DNA of 35,309 nucleotides, from assembly GCA_910585805.1 (NCBI GenBank), contig CAJUFB010000024.1:16547-51855 (forward strand), written 5' to 3'. Position 1 is the first letter of the stretch. Each line of letters opens with the position of its first letter. This DNA comes from an uncultured Acetatifactor sp. Its GTDB lineage: Bacteria > Bacillota > Clostridia > Lachnospirales > Lachnospiraceae. Below, one piece after another: positions 16,018-23,618 of this stretch. A program made the position numbers and the translations under genes. Under the pieces are notes generated by a model. The model ran no database searches and was not told where the DNA came from. It saw only the letters and a program-made list of their open reading frames with translations.

Positions 16018-16845
16018 CTACAAAGAAATATCGACAGCGCCGCCCGCAGGGGGAGCCGCCTGGGAAGCCACCTCTGCCGCTGACCTTCCGTCTGTCTGGA
16101 CCGGGATCTCCACACCTGCCAGCTGCAGGGACACGCCGCTGTCCCCGGCAGCCGAAACTGCCTCCTGTCTTTCCTTTTCCAGCTGACTGAAAAGCGCCCG
16201 CAGATATTTCATGTCTGCCTCCACGATATCCCGCATTTCATCTGCCCTGTGCTTCTTCTTCAGCTGTTCCAGTTCCTGGGGATCCATGTCCGTACGCACT
16301 GTCTGCATCAGCTCCAGCATCTCCATCTCCTGTTCCTGAGCCAGTTCTTCCATTTCCTCCTGCAACTCCTTCATGAGCTCCTCCATCTCCTCAGCGCTCA
16401 TTTCGGCGAAATCGGAAGCCTCCATCTCCCGGCCGTTCTCCTCCCTGCCCTCTTCCTCAAGGCCCGTCTGCCAGGTGCCGCCGCCATGCTTTTCGATATA
16501 TTCCTCCTGCTGAAGATGCTTCATCCGCTTCTTCGCAACGCGCTCCATCCGCTCCGCATGGCGGATGGCAGCTCTGACTTCTCTGTCATTATACTGCCCG
16601 CTCGCCAGCTTCCTGCGCAGATTCACCGTCTCGGTCTTGGCACTGGCCAGAACCTGCCTCGCGTTGCCGGAGGTGGCGGCCTGGGTGATCATGGTGGAAA
16701 TCCGCCTCTGCTTGTATCCCAGTTTCTTCAGCTTCTTCAGACTCGAGCTGTGAATCGTGATCGTGCCTACGCTGGAGCCGTCAGGCCTCTTGATGCTGAT
16801 CTGTCTTACGCCGGTATTCCTGTTTGTGCTAACCTCTATGCTCAT
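16018..16845 (-). CDS. Coiled-coil protein of unknown function
   Basis: The 275-residue product has no signal peptide or membrane segment. Residues about 35-115 form a basic helical region with the pattern ISTMITQAATSGNARQVLAS, then VNLRRKLASGQYND, then IRHAERMERVAKKRMKHLQ. Residues about 140-240 are highly acidic and Met/Glu/Gln-rich and should be a coiled coil. The tail is Ala/Pro/Gly-rich. I believe similar basic-helix proteins occur in Lachnospiraceae, but I know no function. AAGGGGG precedes ATG 16845. It is the last minus-strand gene before the divergent pot operon and seems to be transcribed alone. Confidence 0.8.
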   Translation of the reverse strand: MSIEVSTNRNTGVRQISIKRPDGSSVGTITIHSSSLKKLKKLGYKQRRISTMITQAATSGNARQVLASAKTETVNLRRKLASGQYNDREVRAAIRHAERMERVAKKRMKHLQQEEYIEKHGGGTWQTGLEEEGREENGREMEASDFAEMSAEEMEELMKELQEEMEELAQEQEMEMLELMQTVRTDMDPQELEQLKKKHRADEMRDIVEADMKYLRALFSQLEKERQEAVSAAGDSGVSLQLAGVEIPVQTDGRSAAEVASQAAPPAGGAVDISL

Positions 16846-17028
16846 ATCGTGACCCCCTTGTCCTTTTGCCGCATCCTTGCGTTTTCCGGCTTTTTATTAA
16901 TATCGGCATATCATCTGAAAAAAATAAGACGTAAAGCTCTGTCGGATTTCCTGATCCTGTTCGTTTTACCCGCAGGAATTTCAACCGTCTCACTGCATCT
17001 GTATTTTCTTGAAAATCACGGGAAACAA

Positions 17029-17057
17029 TTGACAAACCCGCCAATATCCCTTATAGT
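17029..17057 (+). promoter_or_regulatory. Promoter of the potABCD operon
   Basis: A perfect TTGACA (17029-17034), a 17-bp spacer and TATAGT (17052-17057). It is one of the two strongest consensus promoters in the window and points at potA, about 250 bp away. Confidence 0.8.
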
Positions 17058-17063
17058 TATCTC

Positions 17064-17305
17064 ATTGCGTCTGCATCTGAAAAAGGCCGCGCTTTCGGAG
17101 GTAAGTCCGGCCATAAAAGCGGCCCGGTTTCTTTGCCATGGTCCTTTTCAAGCTGTCCGGCACAGTGAGAAATAATATACCATCCTTTGCGGGAGCAAGG
17201 AAGTGTCTTCCGACAGTTCCCAATCGGAACAAAACCGGGCCGGGTTATGTGTGAATAACATGGACACGCAACTGACTTCGGCGCCCCCGCGCCGCCGCAA
17301 AGGAG
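17064..17305 (+). promoter_or_regulatory. Highly structured leader of the potABCD mRNA
   Basis: The leader contains an 11-bp perfect long-range pairing, CGGCCCGGTTT (17120-17130) with AAACCGGGCCG (17232-17242). It competes with a 6-bp pairing GGCCGC/GCGGCC (17085-17090 with 17119-17124). Within the enclosed 100 nt, GGAAG-tgt-CTTCC (17199-17211) is mutually exclusive with TTCCGA/TCGGAA (17208-17229). Further down are GTTAT/ATAAC (17244-17259) and CGGCGC-CCCC-GCGCCG (17279-17294), directly ahead of the ribosome binding site at 17299-17305. I do not recognise it as a known riboswitch class; a regulatory role is inference from alternative pairings. Confidence 0.5.
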
Positions 17306-17314
17306 ATGCATCAA

Positions 17315-18571
17315 TTGAAAAATACTATTATTTCCTTAAAAGACATCACCGTCTCTTATGATGGGGAGCAGGTTCTGGGAGGTTTCAACCTGGACATACA
17401 CGATGGAGAATTCGTCACCTTGCTCGGGCCTTCCGGCTGCGGCAAGACCACCGCGCTCCGCACCATTGCCGGCTTTATCAAACCGGATAAGGGGGATGTC
17501 TTTTTTTATGAGAAAAATATCACCAACCTTCCTCCTCACAAACGGGAGGTGAATACCATCTTTCAGAAATATGCCCTGTTCCCTCATCTGAATGTCTATG
17601 AGAACATAGCCTTCGGAATGCGCCTGAAGGGACGCGGCGAGAAAGAGATCAAACAGACCGTGCACGAAATGCTGGCCAGGGTCAACCTCACCGGTTACGC
17701 CCACCGGGGCATCAGCCAGCTCTCCGGCGGACAGCAGCAGCGTGTGGCCATTGCCCGCGCTCTGGCAAACGAGCCGAAAGTCCTGCTGTTGGACGAGCCT
17801 CTGGGCGCCCTGGATCTAAAATTGCGCAAGGATATGCAGGTGGAGCTGAAAAAGCTGCAGCAGCAGACCGCCATCACCTTCGTGTTCGTCACTCACGACC
17901 AGGAGGAAGCGCTGTCCATGTCCGACACCGTGGTGGTGATGGACGGAGGCGTGATACAGCAGATCGGCACTCCCACCGATATTTACAATGAGCCGAAGAA
18001 CGCTTTCGTGGCGGATTTCATCGGCGAATCCAATATACTGGACGGCATCATGCTGGACGACTATTCCGTGAAAGTGGCCGGGCATGTTTTTCGCTGCCTG
18101 GACAGCGGCTTCGGCAAAAATACGCCTGTGGACGTGGTGATACGTCCGGAGGATATCAAGGTGGTAAAACCGGATTCCACTTTGATCACCGGGGATGTTA
18201 CATCTGTCACCTTCAAAGGCGTACATTATGAGATCATTGTGGATGTGGCGGGCTTCAAATGGATGATACAATCCACGGAATGCCGCCGGGCAGGCGACCG
18301 CATAGGGCTGTCCCTCACCCCCAACGATATTCATGTCATGCAGAAGTCCGAATACTCCGGCATGTTTGGCGATTACAGCACCTTCAGCGACGAGATGGGG
18401 GAAGACATCATCGCCTCGGATGAGGCAAATGCACTGGAAAATGCGTATTCCGCGGACGGGAAAGACATTTTGGCAGAAACGAATCCCGCAGGCGGCGCAA
18501 ATGCCGGAAACGAGCCGGGTGCTTCCCCGGACACAGGGATAAGAGCGAAGGGCGATGGCGATGAAATCTGA
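17315..18571 (+). CDS. potA: Spermidine/putrescine ABC transporter ATP-binding protein
   Basis: The 418-residue ATPase has Walker A GPSGCGKTT near residue 40, signature LSGGQQQRVAIARAL, Walker B VLLLDEPLGALD and a switch His in FVTHDQEEALSMSD. A TOBE-type C-terminal domain (VVIRPEDIKV onward) follows. It powers polyamine import with PotB and PotC. The last 45 residues are a low-complexity Ala/Gly/Asp/Glu tail not needed in typical PotA. I prefer TTG 17315 as start because AAAGGAG ends nine bases before it; the ATG at 17306 immediately follows that site with no spacing. It overlaps potB by up to 17 bp. Confidence 0.93.
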   Translation: MKNTIISLKDITVSYDGEQVLGGFNLDIHDGEFVTLLGPSGCGKTTALRTIAGFIKPDKGDVFFYEKNITNLPPHKREVNTIFQKYALFPHLNVYENIAFGMRLKGRGEKEIKQTVHEMLARVNLTGYAHRGISQLSGGQQQRVAIARALANEPKVLLLDEPLGALDLKLRKDMQVELKKLQQQTAITFVFVTHDQEEALSMSDTVVVMDGGVIQQIGTPTDIYNEPKNAFVADFIGESNILDGIMLDDYSVKVAGHVFRCLDSGFGKNTPVDVVIRPEDIKVVKPDSTLITGDVTSVTFKGVHYEIIVDVAGFKWMIQSTECRRAGDRIGLSLTPNDIHVMQKSEYSGMFGDYSTFSDEMGEDIIASDEANALENAYSADGKDILAETNPAGGANAGNEPGASPDTGIRAKGDGDEI

Positions 18572-19385
18572 TTCCAAGCTCCTCTCCGCTCCCTACACTG
18601 TCTGGATGACAATTTTTATCATACTGCCCATGCTGTTGGTAGGTTATTTCGCATTTACGGATAAATCCGGCAGCTTTACTCTGGAGAATCTGTTAAGCGT
18701 GGGCCAATACTCCAATGTATTCCTCCGGTCCATCTGGCTGGGCGCGGTGGCAACCGCCGTCTCTCTGGCATTGGGCTATCCGTTGGCATACATGATTGCG
18801 AAAATGAGTACCGGACGCCAGAATGTGATGGTAATGCTGGTGATGCTGCCCATGTGGATGAATTTCCTGCTGCGTACCTATGCCTGGATGACACTCCTGG
18901 AAGACAACGGCCTGATCAATTCCACCCTGGCCGCAATCGGCCTGCCCCGGGTACATATGATCAACACTGCGGGCGCAGTGGTCCTGGGTATGGTCTACAA
19001 CTATATCCCCTACATGATCCTGCCGCTGTACTCGGTGCTGACCAAGATCGACAGAAGCGTGATAGAAGCGGCTCAGGATCTGGGTGCCAGCCGCAGAAAG
19101 GTATTTTTAAAGGTGGTAGTGCCCTTAAGCATGCCCGGCATCATCTCCGGGGTCACCATGGTCTTCGTTCCTGCCGTCAGCACCTTCATCATCTCCAAAA
19201 TGCTGGGGGGCGGCGGAAATCTGCTTATCGGAGACCTGATCGACATGCAGTTCCTGGGCAGCGCCTACAATCCCAATCTGGGCTCGGCTGTGTCCCTGGT
19301 ATTGATGGTGATCATTCTGATCTGCATGGGCATCATGAACCAGTTTGACGACGGCGAGGAAGCCGGCGGAGGTATGTTGTTATGA
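18555..19385 (+). CDS. potB: Spermidine/putrescine ABC transporter permease PotB
   Basis: The 276-residue membrane protein has six predicted helices and the EAA loop IEAAQDLGASRRKVFLKVVVPLSMPG, characteristic of PotB-type permeases. Early segments include RTYAWMTLLEDNGLIN, a well-kept PotB region. It begins inside the end of potA; a second in-frame ATG at 18561 is better spaced from GAAGGG and may be the true start. Its stop overlaps the potC start by 4 bp (ATGA), so translation is probably coupled. With PotC it forms the membrane channel. Confidence 0.93.
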   Translation: MAMKSDSKLLSAPYTVWMTIFIILPMLLVGYFAFTDKSGSFTLENLLSVGQYSNVFLRSIWLGAVATAVSLALGYPLAYMIAKMSTGRQNVMVMLVMLPMWMNFLLRTYAWMTLLEDNGLINSTLAAIGLPRVHMINTAGAVVLGMVYNYIPYMILPLYSVLTKIDRSVIEAAQDLGASRRKVFLKVVVPLSMPGIISGVTMVFVPAVSTFIISKMLGGGGNLLIGDLIDMQFLGSAYNPNLGSAVSLVLMVIILICMGIMNQFDDGEEAGGGMLL

Positions 19386-20194
19386 AAAAGACAGGCGCGC
19401 GCATTTATATCTTTCTTATTTTTTTGTTTTTATATGCCCCCATCTTTGTGCTGATCGTGTTCTCCTTTAATGATTCGGAGACGGCCAGCCGTTCGGTATG
19501 GGGCGGATTTTCGCTACGATGGTATCAGAAACTTTTCGAAGACCGGCTGATCATGGAGGCCCTGCGGAATACCCTGTTCATCGCAGTGGTTTCGGCAGCG
19601 GCCGCCACTGTGCTGGGCACCATGGCGGCAATCGGCATCAACTCCATGAAACGGCTGCCCCGGCGCATCATGATGAATGTCACTAACTTCCCCATGGTCA
19701 ATCCCGAGATCGTCACAGGAGTATCGCTGATGCTTTTGTTCGTGTCTGCTGTCCGTCTTTTCGGAGGAAGGAGTCTGGGGATGGCATCGCTGATCGCCGC
19801 CCACATTACGTTCTGTCTGCCCTATGTGATCTTATCCGTGCTTCCCAAGCTGCGCCAGATGGATCCGAATCTCTATGAAGCGGCTCAGGACCTGGGATGT
19901 CCGCCGCTGAAGGCCTTTTTCAAGGTGGTTCTGCCGGAGATCATGCCCGGGGTCGTGACAGGAATGATAATGGCGTTTACGCTGTCCATTGACGATTTCG
20001 TGATAAGCTATTTTACCAGCGGCACCACCCAGACACTGCCCATTTATATCTACTCCATGACCCGCAAACGGATCAGCCCGGAGATCAACGCTCTGTCCAC
20101 AGTGCTGTTCGCAGTGATAATGGTGCTGCTGATCATTATCAATGTACGCAATCTGAAAGACAAAGGCAGCCGGCGGAAACCCGAAGATCTGTAA
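19382..20194 (+). CDS. potC: Spermidine/putrescine ABC transporter permease PotC
   Basis: The 270-residue protein has six predicted helices, an N-terminal VLIVFSFNDSETASRSVWGGFSL region like other PotC proteins and the EAA loop YEAAQDLGCPPLKAFFKVVLPEIMPG. TLSIDDFVISYFTSG is typical of PotC. GGAGG lies nine bases ahead of ATG 19382, within the potB end. It is followed by a 138-bp gap with two hairpins before potD. Confidence 0.93.
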   Translation: MKKTGARIYIFLIFLFLYAPIFVLIVFSFNDSETASRSVWGGFSLRWYQKLFEDRLIMEALRNTLFIAVVSAAAATVLGTMAAIGINSMKRLPRRIMMNVTNFPMVNPEIVTGVSLMLLFVSAVRLFGGRSLGMASLIAAHITFCLPYVILSVLPKLRQMDPNLYEAAQDLGCPPLKAFFKVVLPEIMPGVVTGMIMAFTLSIDDFVISYFTSGTTQTLPIYIYSMTRKRISPEINALSTVLFAVIMVLLIIINVRNLKDKGSRRKPEDL

Positions 20195-20207
20195 AAAGCC
20201 CTCAAAG

Positions 20208-20232
20208 TCCGGCCGCAGAACCCCCGGCCGGA
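20208..20232 (+). repeat. Perfect GC-rich hairpin between potC and potD
   Basis: TCCGGCCG and CGGCCGGA pair over 8 bp with a 9-nt loop, but no T tract follows, so it is not a normal terminator. It starts 13 bp past the potC stop and may protect or process the polycistronic RNA. Confidence 0.6.
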
Positions 20233-20275
20233 AAAGCTGAGCCGCATGGTTCCCGAACCCGGAAAAGCCTGTATG

Positions 20276-20290
20276 CCACAGGATCTGTGG
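20276..20290 (+). repeat. Second intercistronic hairpin ahead of potD
   Basis: CCACAG-gat-CTGTGG forms a 6-bp stem with a 3-nt loop about 40 bp upstream of the potD start. Confidence 0.5.
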
Positions 20291-20332
20291 TGCCTGCATC
20301 GCCTGCAGACATGAAATGAAGAGGTTATACAT

Positions 20333-21550
20333 ATGAAAAAAAGCCGTTTTCCATATACGAAAAAAGCATATTCCCTTTCTCTGGGCCTGTGCACCGTCCT
20401 CTGCCTTGCGCTGTCCCCTGTGCAGGCAGTCCTGGCAGCGGAGAATGCCGCACCAGACAGGGGCGTTACCATCAATGTCTACAATTGGGGAGAATACATC
20501 GCCAACGGCACCGACGATTCCCTGGATGTGAACGCGGAGTTCACCCGGCGCACGGGAATCCAGGTCAACTATACCACCTTTGACAGCAATGAGGCGCTGT
20601 ACTCCAAGCTGGCCGGAGGCGGCGCCGATTATGATGTGATCATTCCATCTGATTATATGGTGTCAAGGCTAATTGACGAAAATATGCTGGCCGAACTGGA
20701 TTTTTCCAACATTCCCAATTTTCAGTATATTGATGAACGGTTCCGCGACCCGGACTATGATCCGGGCAGCCGCTATTCCGTGCCCTATACCTGGGGTGTG
20801 GTGGGGTTATTTTACAATACGGATTATATTGAAGAAGAAATCACCAGCTGGACGGCGCTGTGGGATGACCGTTATGCGGGGAAGATACTGATGTTCGACA
20901 ATCCCAGGGATTCCTTTGCCATTGCTCAGTTCCTGCTGGGGCAGCCGCTGAATACCACTGACGAAACCCACTGGACGGAAGCCGCCGCTCTCCTGAAACA
21001 GCAGAAGCCTCTGGTACAGGCCTATGTGATGGATCGGATTTTCGACAAAATGGAGAGCAGCGAAGCCTGGATCGCCCCTTACTATTCCGGAGATGCGGCA
21101 ATCCTGGTTGAAAATAATGACAACATCCGCTTCGTGGTGCCGGAGGAGGGAACCAATTACTTTGTGGATGCCATGTGCATACCTGTTACCTCCAGTCACA
21201 AAGCGGAAGCCGAAGAGTATATCAATTTTCTCTGCGATCCCGAGATCGCCGGCGCCAATATGAATTATGTTGGATATTCCACCCCTGAGAGCGCCGCAAA
21301 AGCCTATATGGACGAAGAAATGGCGGAAAGTCCCCTCTATTATCCGGGGGATGAGACCCTGGCACGGACACAGGTTTTCGTCAATCTGCCGGAAGATACC
21401 AGTAGACTGGTGGACCGTTTATGGGCGGAAGCAAAAATGGGCGGTCCGGGCGAATCCGCGGTGCTGGCAGCAATCATTCTCGGATTTCTGGGGGTATATA
21501 TTTCCATTCTTGTATACAAGAGACAGAAGCGCAGACGGGAGCTTGCCTGA
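20333..21550 (+). CDS. potD: Spermidine/putrescine-binding protein with C-terminal membrane anchor
   Basis: The 405-residue binding protein has a signal peptide (hydrophobic about residues 12-36, likely cleaved after an Ala near VQAVLAA). The mature start INVYNWGEYI is typical of PotD, followed by VNYTTFDSNEALYSKL and DYDVIIPSDYM. The segments AYVMDRIFDKMESSEAWIAP and VGYSTPESAAKAY also fit the family. No lipobox Cys is suitably placed. Instead a hydrophobic helix (about residues 376-396) followed by KRQKRRR should hold it in the membrane with the binding domain outside. Most Gram-positive PotD proteins are lipid-anchored, so this is a different solution. GAGG lies eight bases ahead of ATG 20333. 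It is the last gene of the operon, convergent with the next gene. Confidence 0.92.
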   Translation: MKKSRFPYTKKAYSLSLGLCTVLCLALSPVQAVLAAENAAPDRGVTINVYNWGEYIANGTDDSLDVNAEFTRRTGIQVNYTTFDSNEALYSKLAGGGADYDVIIPSDYMVSRLIDENMLAELDFSNIPNFQYIDERFRDPDYDPGSRYSVPYTWGVVGLFYNTDYIEEEITSWTALWDDRYAGKILMFDNPRDSFAIAQFLLGQPLNTTDETHWTEAAALLKQQKPLVQAYVMDRIFDKMESSEAWIAPYYSGDAAILVENNDNIRFVVPEEGTNYFVDAMCIPVTSSHKAEAEEYINFLCDPEIAGANMNYVGYSTPESAAKAYMDEEMAESPLYYPGDETLARTQVFVNLPEDTSRLVDRLWAEAKMGGPGESAVLAAIILGFLGVYISILVYKRQKRRRELA

Positions 21551-21562
21551 AATGGCTCCGTA

Positions 21563-21823
21563 TCACGGAACCCAGGTAGGCTTCTGATCCTTATGAGTAA
21601 AGTTCTCCAGCCTGGCTTCGCAGTCCGCCAGCTGCCTCTCATAATAGGCCTTCTGCTTCTCCGACAGCTTTCCCTCCTCCAGAAACGTGCCCAGAAGTGA
21701 TTCAAATTCCTTCAGGTTCAGCTGTGCCGCATCCTTATAATTATTTTCGAAATTCATCTGTATCCGCTCCAATTTCTCGTCCAGCTCTCTGGCCGCATTG
21801 GCTTTCTTTCCAAATAACGTCAT
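21563..21823 (-). CDS. Small coiled-coil protein of unknown function
   Basis: An 86-residue, highly charged protein predicted almost entirely helical: FGKKANAARELDEKLERIQ, then LKEFESLLGTFLEEGKLSEKQKAYYERQLA. No signal peptide or known motif is seen. The ribosome binding site GGAGGG lies five bases before ATG 21823, which supports it as real. It converges with potD, with only 12 bp between the stops and no obvious terminator in that gap. Confidence 0.7.
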   Translation of the reverse strand: MTLFGKKANAARELDEKLERIQMNFENNYKDAAQLNLKEFESLLGTFLEEGKLSEKQKAYYERQLADCEARLENFTHKDQKPTWVP

Positions 21824-21873
21824 ATTCTCCCTCCGGTATATTAAAAAAAGCAGATAATAAGAAAGTGTCTACA

Positions 21874-21947
21874 AATAACTGATACGAGTTTAAAGTTGTT
21901 TTTCCTGTATTTCAGGGCTTTTCCCGAAAGAAGCTGTATCAGTTATT
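21874..21947. repeat. 12-bp perfect inverted repeat, 74 bp overall
   Basis: AATAACTGATAC (21874-21885) and GTATCAGTTATT (21936-21947) are exact reverse complements around a 50-nt spacer. It lies between the small coiled-coil gene and the S41 protease gene, whose transcripts run the same way. It may be a termination structure, a protein binding site or a tiny mobile remnant. Confidence 0.6.
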
Positions 21948-21967
21948 TTCCGGCAAATCCTAAACAG

Positions 21968-22008
21968 GGGCTGCCGGAATACAGTCTCAAACCCATTTCC
22001 GACAGCCC
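21968..22008 (-). terminator. Probable terminator of the regulator-ftsEX-protease operon
   Basis: GGGCTGCCGGAA and TTCCGACAGCCC pair with one mismatch just after the S41 gene stop (22015). The minus-strand T tract is weak (CTGTTTAGG), while the plus strand has a better one, so it might work in both directions. Confidence 0.55.
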
Positions 22009-22014
22009 TTTGTT

Positions 22015-23388
22015 TTATCTCATCTTCTCCCGCAGCACTTCCTTCGCCTTCTCCAACTGATTGTCAGGACGGTCCTCACTGCCGTAGTAGGCCTCGCCGT
22101 CAAACTCGCACACCACATCCGGCTCAATACCGATACCGTGGATATTGTTGCCCTCAGGCGTATAGTAAGCGCTGATGGTAATCTTCGCCGCAGAGCCGTC
22201 GCGGAAGGGAATGATCTGCTGTACAATGCCCTTTCCGAAAGTAGTGGTCCCTACCAGAGTACCCAGCTTATAATCTTTGATGGCGCCTGCCATGATCTCT
22301 GACGCGCTGGCCGAATTCATATCGATCAGTACTACCAGCGGCACATCCAGTTCCTTTGTGCCATCGCAGGTATACTCGGATCTCTTTCCGTTTTTATCTT
22401 CCGTATATACGATCATTCCTTTCGGAAGAATCATTCTGGCCATTTCCACCACGGCGTTCAGGCTTCCGCCGGGATTGGCCCGCAGATCCATGATAAGCCC
22501 CCCCATGCCGTCGCTCCTTGCCGATGCAAGCGCCTGCTCAAACTGCGAAATGGATACTTCGTCAAACTCCGTCAGCTGGATGTATGCCATATTGTCTTCC
22601 AGCATGGTATACTGCACCGTAGGCGTCTCCACCTGTCTGCGGGTAACACTGACTTCCAGGTAATCCGATGCGCCCTCCCGAATAATAGTGAGCGTTACAT
22701 CCGTATTTTCCGGCCCCTTGATCATGGAGACCACTTCCGTCAGATTCATCCCGTAAGTCGAAATCCCGTCCACCTCATAAATCAGGTCATTGGCCCGCAG
22801 ATCCACCTCCTCGGAGGGCGCCCCGGCAATGGTACCGCTGATCTTGGGAAGGCCGGTGGTTTCGTCCAGTCCGATATAGGCCCCGATCCCGTAATATACG
22901 CCTTCCGTCTGCTCCATCAGCGCATTCAGCTCTTCTGCGGAATAGTACTCGGAATAAGGGTCTCCCAGCGCGCTCAGCATCCCCCTGTAAATTCCGTCCT
23001 GAAGCTCCTCGTCCGTAACATCATGCAGGTAAAAATACTGGTCGATGGTACTCTCCAGCATCTGCATTTTACTCAGAGTAGATGAGTTGATGGCTGAGTT
23101 CTCATCCAGCCCCACTTCCTGTTCTGCCGTCAGCTTTCCGGACTCCACCATATTCTGCACATAGAGTCCCAGGTAGCAGATCCCCAGCACCAACAGCGCC
23201 CCTGCAATGCCCGTGATCAGCCCTCCTAAAAACAGCCCCTTGCCGCTGCCTTTCTCCGCTCTCGCATGCTTATCCGGCGGCACCGGACTCCATACGGGCT
23301 GAGGGGCCTGGCTAACGTTTTGCGGCGACGTATTACGCTGAGGCTCCGTGCCGCTCAAATTGTCAAAATACCCATTGCTCTCGTCCAT
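22015..23388 (-). CDS. S41 family C-terminal processing protease (CtpA/CtpB type)
   Basis: The 457-residue protein has a cytoplasmic Gln/Pro/Ser-rich N-terminus, one membrane segment (about 52-77), a PDZ domain around 165-245 (ISGTIAGAPSEEVDLRANDLIYEVDG) and an S41 catalytic domain. The likely catalytic Ser is S361 in NSASASEIMAGAIKDY and the Lys is K386 in TTFGKGIVQQI. The 25-residue spacing matches the Ser/Lys pair of this family. Such proteases cleave envelope proteins, often peptidoglycan hydrolases or their regulators, so its place downstream of an M23 hydrolase and ftsEX is meaningful. ATG 23388 has AGGAGG four bases ahead; a longer frame to 23595 lacks support. It follows the hydrolase gene after a 230-bp gap. 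Confidence 0.92.
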   Translation of the reverse strand: MDESNGYFDNLSGTEPQRNTSPQNVSQAPQPVWSPVPPDKHARAEKGSGKGLFLGGLITGIAGALLVLGICYLGLYVQNMVESGKLTAEQEVGLDENSAINSSTLSKMQMLESTIDQYFYLHDVTDEELQDGIYRGMLSALGDPYSEYYSAEELNALMEQTEGVYYGIGAYIGLDETTGLPKISGTIAGAPSEEVDLRANDLIYEVDGISTYGMNLTEVVSMIKGPENTDVTLTIIREGASDYLEVSVTRRQVETPTVQYTMLEDNMAYIQLTEFDEVSISQFEQALASARSDGMGGLIMDLRANPGGSLNAVVEMARMILPKGMIVYTEDKNGKRSEYTCDGTKELDVPLVVLIDMNSASASEIMAGAIKDYKLGTLVGTTTFGKGIVQQIIPFRDGSAAKITISAYYTPEGNNIHGIGIEPDVVCEFDGEAYYGSEDRPDNQLEKAKEVLREKMR

Positions 23389-23618
23389 AATTCCTCCTAT
23401 TCCAGTTCCGCATCTGTCCCGTTCCGTACCATCCACAGAAGATAGTTTCCTGCCGCCAGGCGACAACGTCCGTATCCTTTCCGGACTCCGGACAGGGCAG
23501 ATACTGTATTTCGATTCTGCATCTATACTCACGGGCGATGAAATTTGCCACAATGTCCCCGGCATCTTTCGCTCGTGAGTCGGGACGCCTGGCAAGTTTC
23601 AACGACCGTCAGTATATA

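Noticed and set aside
23363..23602. 79-residue minus-strand frame between the M23 and S41 genes
   Set aside because: It would start with TTG lacking a ribosome binding site and overlaps the well-supported S41 start.
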